36,385 nucleotides of DNA from Fibrobacterales bacterium (GCA_017650365.1 JAGCEZ010000086.1:1-36385), one strand, 5' to 3'; counted from the stretch's first letter, positions 15,495 through 23,121 are shown. Made by a program: numbers and translations. The notes: generated by a model from the letters alone, not told the origin.

Positions 15495-17327
15495 TCAGAA
15501 ATCGCCGTTTTCGAACTCTTTCTGGGCCTCTTCGAGCTCCTGGCTGGCCAGAAGCCACTTTTCGAAGGCGTCGTCGCGGGCGTTCTCCGCCTCGGAGAGC
15601 TTTTTGGAGAGCTCGACGATCCGCTGGCCGTCGCCGGCGGATGAGCTGGCCTCCAGTTCGGCGTGGAGCCCCGAGACCTCGGCCTCCAGCTTCGCGATCC
15701 TCTCTTCGACCGCGGAAAGCCGCTTTTTGAGGGGATTGAGCCGTTTCGAGCGCTCCTCGACCAGCTTGGCGCGGAGACGGCGGTCCTCCTTCCGGCTCCC
15801 CTTCTTCTCGTCGGCGTCGCCGGAGACCGCCATCCTGGCCGGGCCCCACCCCTCGCGCTGGAGGAACTCCGCGTACTCCTGCTCGCGGAGCTGCGCGTTC
15901 CCGTCCTTGAAGACGACCAGCTTGTCGGCCAGGCGGTCGACGAACTCCTCGGAGTGGCTGACCAGGACCACGTTCCCGCCGAAGGCCTCGAGCGCCTGGA
16001 GGAGCGCCTCGCTCGACTCGAGGTCGAGGTGGTGGGTCGGCTCGTCGAGCAGCAGGGTCTGGCACGGGGCGGCGATGATCCGCCCCAGGAGCACGCGGCT
16101 CTTCTCGCCGCCCGAAAGCACGCGGACGGGCTTGAGCGCGTCGTCGCCGCTGAACATCATCGCGCCGCAGATGCCGCGGACCGCGGTCCGCCCCAGGTCG
16201 GGCGCGGCGTTCGACACGGCCCCCTCCACGGTCCACTCCGGGGGCAGGCGGTCGACGTTCGTCTGCCCGAAGACGCCGAACGCGGCGTCCGGGTGCCGCC
16301 AGACGCTCCCCTCCTCGGGCTCGAGCTCGCCGGCGAGCACGCGCAGGAGCGTGGACTTCCCGCGCCCGTTGGGGCCGACGACCGCGAGCCGTTCGCCGGG
16401 ATGCAGCTCGAACGAGAGGTTCCGGAAGAGCCACGGCCCGCCCGGGAAGCGGAACCCGAGGTCCCTGGCGCGCAGGACGGTCTTGCCGTCGAACGGGCTC
16501 TCGCGGAACTCGAACGAGAGGGTCTCCAGCCGGCTCAGGTGTTCGAGCGAGCCCTGGTGCTCCAGCTGCTTGATCCGGGACTGCACCGCGCGCGCCTTCG
16601 TCGCCTGGTAGCGGAAGCGCTCGATGAAGCGCTCGGCCTGCCGGCGCGCGCGCTCCTCGTTCGCGACGCGGCGTTCGTGGGTCTCCTCCTCCTCCTCGAT
16701 CCGCGAGTACCAGTGGTTTGTGTCGCCCGGGAACATCTTCGCGCGGCCGCGGTGGATCCCGAGGACGTGGGTGCAGACGCCGTCCATGAAGCCGCGGTCG
16801 TGGGTGATGAGGATCAGGCCGCGCCGCCAGGAGCGCAGGTAGCGCTTGAGCCAGGCCATCGCCACGATGTCGAGGTAGTTGGTCGGCTCGTCGAGCAGCA
16901 GGAGGTCGGGCTCGGAGAGGAGGGCGCAGGCCAGCGTCAGCCGGATCTGCTGTCCGCCGGAGAGGATGTTCGGGTCGGAGTTCCGCTCCTTCTCGCCCAG
17001 GCCGAGGCCCGAGAGGATCTCCTCGGCGCGGTGCTCGGGGACCCAGCCCTCCTCGGCCGCGAGGAACGAGCAGGCCTCCTCCATCGCCGTGGCATGCGAG
17101 AACTTCAGCTTCTGCTTGAGGTAGCCGATCTTCAGCCCCGAGGCCCTGGCGATCGTCCCGCGGTCGACCGCCTCCTCGCCGACGATCATCTTCAGGAGCG
17201 TGGACTTGCCGCAGCCGTTGCGCCCGACAAGCCCGATCCGCTGCCCCTCGTCCACCGAGAAGGAGACGTCCTCGAAGAGCGTCCGGGCGCCGAAGGACTT
17301 CGAGAGGCCGCTGGCCTGGAGGAGCAT
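15495..17327 (-). CDS. ABC-F family ATP-binding protein (duplicated ABC ATPase, no membrane domain)
   Basis: Soluble twin-ATPase of the ABC-F family, which acts on ribosomes (translation factors, ribosome protection) rather than in transport. 610 residues. First cassette: Walker A GRNGCGKST (about 35-43), signature LSGGQQIRLTLA, Walker B LLLLDEPTNYLD. The interdomain linker is helical and charged (EEEEETHERRVANEERARRQAERFIERFRYQ). Second cassette: GPNGRGKST, LSGGEKSRVLLG, LLLDEPTHHLD. A C-terminal coiled coil (about residues 530-610) resembles Uup-type tails. ATG at 17327 overlaps the preceding TGA as TGATG. Subfamily and ribosomal role cannot be fixed by eye. Confidence 0.92.
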   Translation of the reverse strand: MLLQASGLSKSFGARTLFEDVSFSVDEGQRIGLVGRNGCGKSTLLKMIVGEEAVDRGTIARASGLKIGYLKQKLKFSHATAMEEACSFLAAEEGWVPEHRAEEILSGLGLGEKERNSDPNILSGGQQIRLTLACALLSEPDLLLLDEPTNYLDIVAMAWLKRYLRSWRRGLILITHDRGFMDGVCTHVLGIHRGRAKMFPGDTNHWYSRIEEEEETHERRVANEERARRQAERFIERFRYQATKARAVQSRIKQLEHQGSLEHLSRLETLSFEFRESPFDGKTVLRARDLGFRFPGGPWLFRNLSFELHPGERLAVVGPNGRGKSTLLRVLAGELEPEEGSVWRHPDAAFGVFGQTNVDRLPPEWTVEGAVSNAAPDLGRTAVRGICGAMMFSGDDALKPVRVLSGGEKSRVLLGRIIAAPCQTLLLDEPTHHLDLESSEALLQALEAFGGNVVLVSHSEEFVDRLADKLVVFKDGNAQLREQEYAEFLQREGWGPARMAVSGDADEKKGSRKEDRRLRAKLVEERSKRLNPLKKRLSAVEERIAKLEAEVSGLHAELEASSSAGDGQRIVELSKKLSEAENARDDAFEKWLLASQELEEAQKEFENGDF

Positions 17328-18331
17328 CAGCGCCCCTCCCCTTCTTTTTCGCGCATATGCCTTTCGTCGGCCGCGGGCCGCGTCTGCGCGGTCAGGAAGG
17401 CGATGCCGCCTGGGAGCGAGACGAGGATCACGACGAGCACCGAGAGCTCGGTCAGCACGAACGACTCCACCGGGGAGAAGGCGACCAGCGCGAAGAGCGA
17501 CTGCGCCAGGGCCTCGCGCGGGCCGAAGCCGCCGACGGAGATCGGGAGCGCGCTGACCACGCCGAGCAGCGGGACGAAGTAGAGGAAGGCGACGAACGGC
17601 GCCTCCAGCCCGATGGCCACGGCGAGCATCCAGTGGATCAGCACTCGCGTGAACTGGATGAACCCGGAGAGCGTGAGCAGGCCGGCCCAGAGCTTCGGGT
17701 CGCGGTAGAGGTGGAAGCGGCGGCGGATCGAATCGAACGCCTCCGCGGGCTTCCGCAGGCGGAGCGCTTCGAGCGCGCGGACCGCGAGCGCGCCCAGGCG
17801 GCGCGAGAAGACGGCGGCGAAGAAGAGGCACATCGCCGCGAAGATCCAGACGATCGGCATCAGCGCGGGGCTCGACGCGGGCGTCGTCCGCACCATCCAG
17901 AAGCCCGCGGCCATGCCGATCACGTCGAGCATGAAGAGCCCGAAGACGCGGTCGAAGAGCGTCGCGGTGAAACCGCCGGCGAGGTCCTTCGCGCCGCGGT
18001 AGACGTCGTAGACCTTCTTCGCGTCGCCGCCGGCGTTCCCGGGCATGAACGTGTTGAAGAAGAGCCCGACGAAGTAGCACTTCTGCGTTTCGTAGAGCGA
18101 AAGCCCGATGCCCTGGCGCCGGAGGAGGATCCACCACTGGAGGCCCGAGAGGGCCATCGAGACCGCGGTGACGGCCAGCGCGCCGAGGAGCCACAGGGCG
18201 TCCGAGTCGCGGACCATCTCGACGAGCGCGTCCTGTTCGCGCGCCAGCTCGTCGGCCATGCTGAGCGCGACCCAGCCGATGCCCCCGAAGGTGACCGCGA
18301 GCTTCAGGGCGAAGACCAGGATCCGCTTCAC
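17327..18331 (-). CDS. lysylphosphatidylglycerol synthase/flippase-like (UPF0104) membrane protein
   Basis: Polytopic inner-membrane protein of the LPG synthase transmembrane/flippase-like superfamily, 334 residues with about eight hydrophobic helices. Family hallmarks: the loop FNTFMPGNAGGDAKKVYDVYR (about residues 95-115) and, later, the PISVGGFGPREALAQSLF block (about 265-282). There is no aminoacyl-transferase domain, so it is not an MprF enzyme; such proteins are thought to move lipids or lipid-linked products. GTG at 18331 overlaps the stop of the glycosyltransferase (GTGA), and its own stop overlaps the ABC-F start. The neighbouring glycosyltransferase suggests a glycolipid or lipid-linked sugar substrate (inference). 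Confidence 0.88.
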   Translation of the reverse strand: MKRILVFALKLAVTFGGIGWVALSMADELAREQDALVEMVRDSDALWLLGALAVTAVSMALSGLQWWILLRRQGIGLSLYETQKCYFVGLFFNTFMPGNAGGDAKKVYDVYRGAKDLAGGFTATLFDRVFGLFMLDVIGMAAGFWMVRTTPASSPALMPIVWIFAAMCLFFAAVFSRRLGALAVRALEALRLRKPAEAFDSIRRRFHLYRDPKLWAGLLTLSGFIQFTRVLIHWMLAVAIGLEAPFVAFLYFVPLLGVVSALPISVGGFGPREALAQSLFALVAFSPVESFVLTELSVLVVILVSLPGGIAFLTAQTRPAADERHMREKEGEGR

Positions 18332-19494
18332 CGCGCGCCTCCCGCGATCCGCTCCAGGATCTCGCGCGTCGCGTCGGCGGCGCCCTCCCACGTGAAGCGC
18401 TCCGCCCAGAGGAGCGCCGCCTCCTCGAGGCGCTTCCGCAGCCCGGGATCCGAAAGGAGCCGCTCCTGCGCCGCGGCCAGCGCCTCGACGTTCCCGGGCT
18501 CGTAGAGCAGCCCGGTCTCGCCGTCGCGGACGCTGTCGCGCAGCCCGGGCGAATCGGCGGCGACGACGGTCCTGCCGCAGGCGTTCGCCTCGACCACGGT
18601 GAGGCCCCAGCCCTCCTTGCGCGAAGTCTGCAGCACGAACTCCGCGCCGCGCAGGAGGGCGAGCTTCTCCTCCTGCGGCACGAACCCGAGGAAATCGACG
18701 TCGCCGCCGATTCCGAGCGCGCGGGCCCGCTTTTCGGCCTCGGGGCGGAAGGGGCCGCTCCCCGCGACCTTCAGCCGGAGACCCGGGAAGCGGCCGCGGA
18801 CGAGGGCGAAGCTTTCGAGCGCGTCGAGCACGCCCTTGTAGCGCTGGAGCCGCCCGAGCCAGAGGACGAAGGGGGCGGCTCCGGCGCGGGCGGCCTCGGG
18901 TTCCGCGGGCGAGTAGAACCCGTGGTCCAGGCCGTTGTGGACCACGGCGATCCGGTCGCGCGGGATCCCCATGCCGGCGAGCTCGCCGGCGGTCGAGGCG
19001 CTCACCACGCAGAACTCCGCCTTCCGGTAGAAGAGCCGGATCGTCTGCTCGGCGGCCCAGACCGCGAAGGCCACGGGGAAGGACGCCTCGCGGAAGATCG
19101 ACCCGCGCCAGAGGTGGTGCATCTGCACCAGGACCGGGACCGTGGAGAGGACGGGCGCGAAATAGGGCAGCTTGTTGAAGTCCTCCACGACCATGTCCGC
19201 GCCCGTTTCGCGGATCCATCTCCGGAGGTTCTTCATGCAGAGGAGCTCGTAGGTCGCGTCGCTTCCCAGGCGATGCACCTCGATGCCGTCCACGACCTCG
19301 TCCTCCGGGCAGCCCGGCCAGGCGCAGGAGAAGAGGACGACCCGCGTCCCCGTCCGGACCAGCCGGGAGTAGATTTCGTGCAGGTGCACTTCGGCCCCGC
19401 CGGCCCGCGGATGGAGCCGGTCCCGCCAGTTGAGGATGAGCACGCACCGGGGCCCGCGTGGAGCGCCATGCGGGGCGGTTTCTTCGGGAATCAT
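18328..19494 (-). CDS. glycosyltransferase family 4 (GT-B fold)
   Basis: Probable sugar transferase to a lipid or polysaccharide acceptor, 388 residues. The N-terminal acceptor domain has LHPRAGGAEVHLHEIYSRLVRTG; the donor domain has FVLWLGRLQRYKGVLDALES, then FLGFVPQEEKLALLRGAEF and the E-x7-E-type block SRKEGWGLTVVEANACG with DSPGLRDSVRDGETGLLYEPGN. These are typical of GT4. I chose ATG 19494; an in-frame TTG at 19503 lies inside the promoter element. TATCCTTG ends 6 nt before the ATG and no ribosome site is seen, so the transcript may be leaderless. First gene of the operon with the flippase-like and ABC-F genes. Confidence 0.92.
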   Translation of the reverse strand: MIPEETAPHGAPRGPRCVLILNWRDRLHPRAGGAEVHLHEIYSRLVRTGTRVVLFSCAWPGCPEDEVVDGIEVHRLGSDATYELLCMKNLRRWIRETGADMVVEDFNKLPYFAPVLSTVPVLVQMHHLWRGSIFREASFPVAFAVWAAEQTIRLFYRKAEFCVVSASTAGELAGMGIPRDRIAVVHNGLDHGFYSPAEPEAARAGAAPFVLWLGRLQRYKGVLDALESFALVRGRFPGLRLKVAGSGPFRPEAEKRARALGIGGDVDFLGFVPQEEKLALLRGAEFVLQTSRKEGWGLTVVEANACGRTVVAADSPGLRDSVRDGETGLLYEPGNVEALAAAQERLLSDPGLRKRLEEAALLWAERFTWEGAADATREILERIAGGAR

Positions 19495-19500
19495 CGCCCG

Positions 19501-19508
19501 CAAGGATA
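19501..19508 (-). promoter_or_regulatory. -7 promoter element TATCCTTG (glycosyltransferase operon)
   Basis: Seven of eight positions fit TAnnTTTG on the minus strand; it is 6 nt before the ATG at 19494. Confidence 0.45.
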
Positions 19509-19590
19509 GAAAAATCCCCGAAAAGGGGCCGTTTTGGCCGTTTACGGCGCCAAAAAGAAAATAAATGAACCGGGAACTTGCCTAAAATCG

Positions 19591-19598
19591 TATATTTG
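19591..19598 (+). promoter_or_regulatory. -7 promoter element TATATTTG (sigma factor)
   Basis: Exact TAnnTTTG match, 20 nt before the GTG start, in an AT-rich patch (19545-19600). Confidence 0.65.
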
Positions 19599-19606
19599 GG
19601 CGCGAG

Positions 19607-19613
19607 AAAGGAG
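19607..19613 (+). promoter_or_regulatory. ribosome binding site that selects a GTG start
   Basis: AAAGGAG lies 5 nt before GTG 19619. An overlapping ATG at 19617 is in another frame, so the GTG must be used for the sigma factor. Confidence 0.7.
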
Positions 19614-19618
19614 CGCAT

Positions 19619-20518
19619 GTGCATTTCGATTCCAACGACGACACCCTGCGGCGGTACCTGGACGACATCCGCCAGACCGCTCCCCTGAATCGAATCAGCG
19701 AGCAGACCTACTTCCAGCTCATCCAGGAAGCGCGCGAGATCAAGGCGAACCCCAACGCGACCAAAAAGGAGCTGGCCGACGCCGAGGCCAAGCACAAGCA
19801 CGGCTGCGAGGCGCTGATCAGCGCCAACATGCGGTTCGTCCTGAAGGTGGCGATCCAGTACCGCCACTGCCCGATTCCCCTGCCCGACCTCGTCTCCGAG
19901 GGGGCGATGGGGCTCGTCCGCGCCATCGAGAGCTTCGACGCCTCCCGCGGCCTGAAGTTCATCTCCTACGCCGTCTGGTGGATCAAGGCCTACATCACCC
20001 GCGCCATCAACGAAAACGGCAGCCTGATCCGCCTCCCCGCCAACCAGCACCTCCGCGTCCGCAAGGCGCTGAAGGAGCAGGCGCGCGGCAAGGAGATCGA
20101 CGAGGACATCCGCGAGCTGATCCAGCTGGGCGAACGGGGCATCTCCTTCGACTCCCCGCTGAAGAGCGACACCAAGACCACCTACTCCGAGGTCCTCGCC
20201 GACACCAAGGCGAGCAACCCCGAGGCCGAGGCCGAGTCGAACAACTTCGGCATCCTGACGCGCGACCTCCTGGCCGAGCTCCCCGAGCGCGAGGCCAAGG
20301 TGATCGCCGGCATCTACGGCATCAACCAGGAGTCCCCGCAGACCCTGCGCGAAGTGGGCGAATCGATGGGCATCTCCCACGAGCGCGTCCGCCAGCTGCG
20401 CGACCAGGCGCTGCGACGCATCCGCAAGCTGCACACCGTCGAATCGATCAACGAGCAGACCGGCGGCCTGCTCGGCGGCTCCGCGCGCGCGGCCGAAGCC
20501 GCGCAGAACGCGAACTGA
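19619..20518 (+). CDS. RNA polymerase sigma factor, RpoD/sigma-70 family (compact, no region 1.1)
   Basis: Sigma-70 type factor, 299 residues. Region 1.2 is seen at DTLRRYLDDIRQTAPLNR (about residues 8-25). Region 2 is strong: LISANMRFVLKVAIQYR, DLVSEGAMGLVRAIESFD, GLKFISYAVWWIKAYITRAI. Region 3 follows (RLPANQHLRVRKALKEQ), then region 4 with LPEREAKVIAGIYGI and the helix-turn-helix TLREVGESMGISHERVRQLRDQALRRIRKL. Region 1.1 and the large non-conserved insert of proteobacterial RpoD are absent, as in Bacteroidetes-type primary sigmas. Together with the TAnnTTTG elements in this window it is a good candidate for the housekeeping or a group 2 sigma; which one I cannot tell. algH follows 36 nt downstream. 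Confidence 0.93.
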   Translation: MHFDSNDDTLRRYLDDIRQTAPLNRISEQTYFQLIQEAREIKANPNATKKELADAEAKHKHGCEALISANMRFVLKVAIQYRHCPIPLPDLVSEGAMGLVRAIESFDASRGLKFISYAVWWIKAYITRAINENGSLIRLPANQHLRVRKALKEQARGKEIDEDIRELIQLGERGISFDSPLKSDTKTTYSEVLADTKASNPEAEAESNNFGILTRDLLAELPEREAKVIAGIYGINQESPQTLREVGESMGISHERVRQLRDQALRRIRKLHTVESINEQTGGLLGGSARAAEAAQNAN

Positions 20519-20554
20519 CCTCTCCCGCGCCGAAGCGGACGCAGGACCGGAACG

Positions 20555-21166
20555 ATGGAAGAACGCGACATCCGAAACGGCGCACCCGCCCTGGGCGCGG
20601 GCGTCTTCCTGCTCGCCAGGCCCGTCCTCGACGGCTCCTGGTTCGAGAAGAAGATCGTCCTGCTGATGCAGCACGGGAACGAGGAGGGCGCGCTGGGCTT
20701 CGTCGTCAACGCCGTCGTCGCGATGCCGGTCAACGAGGTGATTCCGGGCGCCGCGCGCGACCCCGGCAGGCGCCGCCCCGTCTTCCTCGGCGGACCGGTC
20801 GAGCCGGGCAGCGTCCGCATCCTCGAGTTCTCGCGCACGGAGGGAAGCCCCGCGGACCGCGTCCGGGAGCTCGCCCAGGCCGAGAGCCCCGAGGAGCTGG
20901 CCGAAACGCTGGTCCGCAGGCTCGACAGCCCCTCCGTCGGCCTCTTCATGGGCTACAGCGGCTGGGCGCCCGGACAGCTGGAGCGCGAAATCGCCGACGG
21001 CTGCTGGGAGGTCTATTCCGCGGACCCCGCCGCCGTCCTCGCCGACCGCGAAAAGCTGAAGGGCGTCACGCCCGACCAGTTCAAGGCGAGCTACCCTCCC
21101 GCCGTCGTCCATGTCGTCGAGCCCTCCCCGCGCGAAGGGGACTTCGGGGGCGACGGTGGGCTATAA
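20555..21166 (+). CDS. YqgE/AlgH family protein
   Basis: Member of the YqgE/AlgH family (DUF179), whose biochemical function is not settled. 203 residues. Hallmarks: GVFLLARPVLDGSWFEKKIVLLMQH near the N-terminus, GALGFVVN, LGGPVEPGS, and GYSGWAPGQLEREIADGCW (about residues 130-148). The end is slightly extended and Gly/Asp-rich (REGDFGGDGGL) where it overlaps the next gene by 11 bp. It lies 36 nt after the sigma-factor stop and probably in the same transcript. The name does not imply alginate regulation here. Confidence 0.92.
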   Translation: MEERDIRNGAPALGAGVFLLARPVLDGSWFEKKIVLLMQHGNEEGALGFVVNAVVAMPVNEVIPGAARDPGRRRPVFLGGPVEPGSVRILEFSRTEGSPADRVRELAQAESPEELAETLVRRLDSPSVGLFMGYSGWAPGQLEREIADGCWEVYSADPAAVLADREKLKGVTPDQFKASYPPAVVHVVEPSPREGDFGGDGGL

Positions 21167-22034
21167 CGCGCTGCGCCAGGCGACGGTCGAAGGGGCGAAG
21201 GAAAACCTCGTCGGATTCTCGATCTCCGGGCTGGCGACCTACGTCCAGATCCCCGAGCTCGACCTCTGCCTCGACATGGGCGAGTGCCCGCTCTCGGCGC
21301 TCCCGCTCGACCACGTCTTCCTCTCGCACGCGCACGGCGACCACTCGCGCTGCCTGATGCGGCACTACAGCCTGCGCCGCATGACCGGAATCGAGCGCCC
21401 GGCGGCCTACTACCTCGAGGCGGACCTCGTGGAGCGCGCACGCGACCTGGTCCGCGCCGAGGCCCGCTTCGAGGGGACTCCCCTCGCGAAGCTCGCGATG
21501 CCGGACTTCGTCGGGCTGGAGGTCGGCGCGGAGCCCGTGCCGCTGGCCTGGCGCAAGGACCTGCGGATCGGCGCCTTCCGCGTGCACCACTCGATTCCGG
21601 CGATCGGCTGCACGGTCTACGACCACAAGCGCAAGCTCAAGGAGGAGTTCGCGGGCCTGCCCGGACCGAAGCTCGCCGAGCTGCGCCTGGAGCAGGGCGT
21701 GGAGATCACGCGCGAGATCCTGGAGCCGCGCGTCTCCTTCTGCGGCGACACGACGATCAAGGGGCTGGCCGCGAACCCGCAGATCTGGAAGAGCCGGATC
21801 GTGGTCGTGGAGAGCACGTTCCTGGAGCCCGGCGAAGAGGCGATGGCCCGCCACAAGCGCCACACGCACGTCACCGAGCTGGTCGCGCTGCTGAAGGAGC
21901 TCGGGCCCGAGCTGAAGTCCGAAACGGTCGTCCTGTCGCACTTCTCGATGAAGCACACGCCCGCGCAGATCCTCGCGCTCGTGGCGCAGGCCGTTCCCGA
22001 AGAGCTGCGCGAACGGGTCCGCGTCCTGATCTAG
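21156..22034 (+). CDS. MBL-fold metallo-hydrolase (RNase Z-like)
   Basis: Metallo-beta-lactamase-fold hydrolase, 292 residues from GTG 21156. The metal motif H58-A-H60-G-D62-H63 is intact (VFLSHAHGDHSR), and later conserved pieces are present: FRVHHSIPAIGCTVYDHKRKL, VSFCGDTT, VVVESTFL and VVLSHFSMKHTP. The layout resembles RNase Z and related tRNase-like hydrolases, but I do not see enough to assert tRNA 3' processing. An upstream ATG at 21111 would overlap algH by 56 bp and add a Pro/Ser tail with no family look, so I prefer the GTG (11-bp overlap). Last gene of the sigma-algH-MBL run. Confidence 0.85.
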   Translation: MGYNALRQATVEGAKENLVGFSISGLATYVQIPELDLCLDMGECPLSALPLDHVFLSHAHGDHSRCLMRHYSLRRMTGIERPAAYYLEADLVERARDLVRAEARFEGTPLAKLAMPDFVGLEVGAEPVPLAWRKDLRIGAFRVHHSIPAIGCTVYDHKRKLKEEFAGLPGPKLAELRLEQGVEITREILEPRVSFCGDTTIKGLAANPQIWKSRIVVVESTFLEPGEEAMARHKRHTHVTELVALLKELGPELKSETVVLSHFSMKHTPAQILALVAQAVPEELRERVRVLI

Positions 22035-22059
22035 TCCGCTCCCCCGCCCGGAGGCGCGC

Positions 22060-22410
22060 TCACCCGAGGGCGCGCGAGATCTCCTCCGCCAGTTTCCGCA
22101 CGTTCCCGACGATCCGCGCGATCGCCTCGCGCGAGATGGAGTCGTAGTGGATCCCCGCGACCACGACCAGGCGGCCGCCGAGCTTCGGGCCGAGCGTCCG
22201 CGCCGCCTCGGCGGCCAGGGCGCCCTCGCGGTGGCCTTCGATCTCGATCCACTTCGGCTCCCCGTCGAAGAGCGCGAGGGCGCCGACGTGTTCCGCGCCG
22301 CCCGAGATCCGCAGCAGGAAGTCGGGCCCGATCCGTTCGAGCCGGAGTTCGACCGCGTCCTGGGTTTCTGGCGCGCCCGCGCGCGCGACGATCGGGAACG
22401 ACGCGGTCAA
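22060..22410 (-). CDS. LpdD-like (prenylated-flavin chaperone-like) domain protein
   Basis: 116 residues. The pattern GGAEHVGALALFD, then GHREGALAAEAARTL, RLVVVAGIHYDSISREAIARIVGNVRKL matches what I know of the LpdD-like domain, a small protein linked in some bacteria with UbiD-type decarboxylases and prenylated flavin. No ubiD or ubiX homologue is in this window, so the specific role is open. The start appears to be TTG at 22410, overlapping the upstream TGA (TTGA); no ATG or GTG is available before the domain. AAAGG lies about 9 nt upstream. Last of a three-gene minus-strand cluster. Confidence 0.65.
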   Translation of the reverse strand: MTASFPIVARAGAPETQDAVELRLERIGPDFLLRISGGAEHVGALALFDGEPKWIEIEGHREGALAAEAARTLGPKLGGRLVVVAGIHYDSISREAIARIVGNVRKLAEEISRALG

Positions 22411-22694
22411 CGGGAGTCCGCCTTTCCGCGGCGCGCGCGGGCGGTTTTTCCCCTTTCCGCGACGGAGGAGCGGAGATTCTTCTTCCCTGTCACGCAGTCT
22501 GCCGCGAGCGCGACGTCAGACGCGCGAACGGATCCGCTCCTTTCCGCGACGGAGGAGCGGAGATTCTTGTCCTTTTTCTTCAGCGGGAACTCGAACCGGC
22601 CCGCGAGCACGCAGCCCTCCGCGCCCGGTTCGCACGGTTTCATCCCGCGGCGGCGGCATTCGGTCGCGACCTGCCAGGGACAGGGCCAGGACAT
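22407..22694 (-). CDS. small Cys-containing protein with a duplicated C-terminal segment, unknown
   Basis: 95 residues from ATG 22694, which overlaps the upstream TGA by one base (TGATG). The first 40 residues look like a compact domain with four spaced cysteines: WPCPWQVATECRRRG, then KPCEPGAEGCVLAGRFEFPL. That could be a zinc or Fe-S site. The second half is basic and holds the decapeptide KNLRSSVAER twice, encoded by two identical 30-bp stretches (22452-22481 and 22539-22568) exactly 87 bp apart, i.e. 29 codons. The tail therefore looks like DNA-level repeat material added to a small domain. Tight coupling on both sides argues that it is translated. Family not recognised. Confidence 0.6.
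   Translation of the reverse strand: MSWPCPWQVATECRRRGMKPCEPGAEGCVLAGRFEFPLKKKDKNLRSSVAERSGSVRASDVALAADCVTGKKNLRSSVAERGKTARARRGKADSR
22452..22481. repeat. 30-bp direct repeat, copy 1
   Basis: Identical over 30 bp to 22539-22568; begins CCTTTCCGCGACGGAGGAGC on the plus strand and ends AGATTCTT. Confidence 0.9.
22539..22568. repeat. 30-bp direct repeat, copy 2
   Basis: Second copy of the 30-bp repeat. Here it also overlaps a 7-bp inverted repeat, CCGCTCC (22534-22540) and GGAGCGG (22554-22560), so it can fold back. Confidence 0.9.
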
Positions 22695-23101
22695 CAACGC
22701 CCCGCGCTGGAGGGACGCGTTACGGCGCGCGGGGCGTTTCCCGCCGCCGCGGCCGAGTCCGGTTTCGCTTCCGCCGCGGACTGGGAGCTCCCGGAGGGCA
22801 GGGCCTCCTTCAGCTCCTTCACGGTCTGGACGATCGGGACGACGGTCTCCTTGACCTCCTTCCCCTTCTTCAGCGCGCCGCTCCCGAAGTCGGCGGCCTT
22901 GCCGACGAACTCCTCGACGCCCTTCACCGCCGGGCTGGAGGAGATGCGGTCGTCGCTCTTCGCGAACCAGTAGCCCGCGAAGAGGATCGCGGCCACGACC
23001 ACGGCCAGAAGCGCGATCTTCAAAAGGTTCTTGACGATGAAGAAGACGCCGACCGCGACGAGCACGGCTCCGACGAGGAAGAGAACGACGGGGAGGTCCA
23101 T
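22694..23101 (-). CDS. small membrane protein, unknown
   Basis: 135 residues. Two adjacent hydrophobic helices (about residues 3-23, LPVVLFLVGAVLVAVGVFFIV, and 27-47, LKIALLAVVVAAILFAGYWFA) make a membrane hairpin. A helical charged segment follows (VKGVEEFVGKAADFGSGALKKGKEVKETVVPIV...LKEAL) and then a Ser/Ala/Pro-rich low-complexity tail. No known family recognised. ATG 23101 lies 5 nt after TATCTTTT with no ribosome site. First gene of the cluster with the Cys protein and LpdD-like protein, divergent from greB. Confidence 0.75.
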   Translation of the reverse strand: MDLPVVLFLVGAVLVAVGVFFIVKNLLKIALLAVVVAAILFAGYWFAKSDDRISSSPAVKGVEEFVGKAADFGSGALKKGKEVKETVVPIVQTVKELKEALPSGSSQSAAEAKPDSAAAAGNAPRAVTRPSSAGR

Positions 23102-23106
23102 GGCCG

Positions 23107-23114
23107 AAAAGATA
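23107..23114 (-). promoter_or_regulatory. -7 promoter element TATCTTTT (membrane-protein cluster)
   Basis: TAnnTTT match on the minus strand, 5 nt before the ATG at 23101, back to back with the greB element 8 bp away. Confidence 0.55.
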
Positions 23115-23121
23115 GGTTTCC

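Noticed and set aside
19617-19619. ATG at 19617 as start of the sigma factor.
   Set aside because: It is in the wrong frame; the overlapping GTG at 19619 is in frame and well spaced from AAAGGAG.
22452-22481. The repeat as part of a tRNA gene, because the peptide text resembles known false translations of tRNAs.
   Set aside because: No cloverleaf, no T-loop GTTCGA/C, and no CCA-adjacent acceptor pairing around it.
22452-22568. The two 30-bp repeats as a CRISPR remnant.
   Set aside because: Only two copies, a 57-bp interval longer than usual spacers, position in frame within a coupled gene, and no cas gene nearby.
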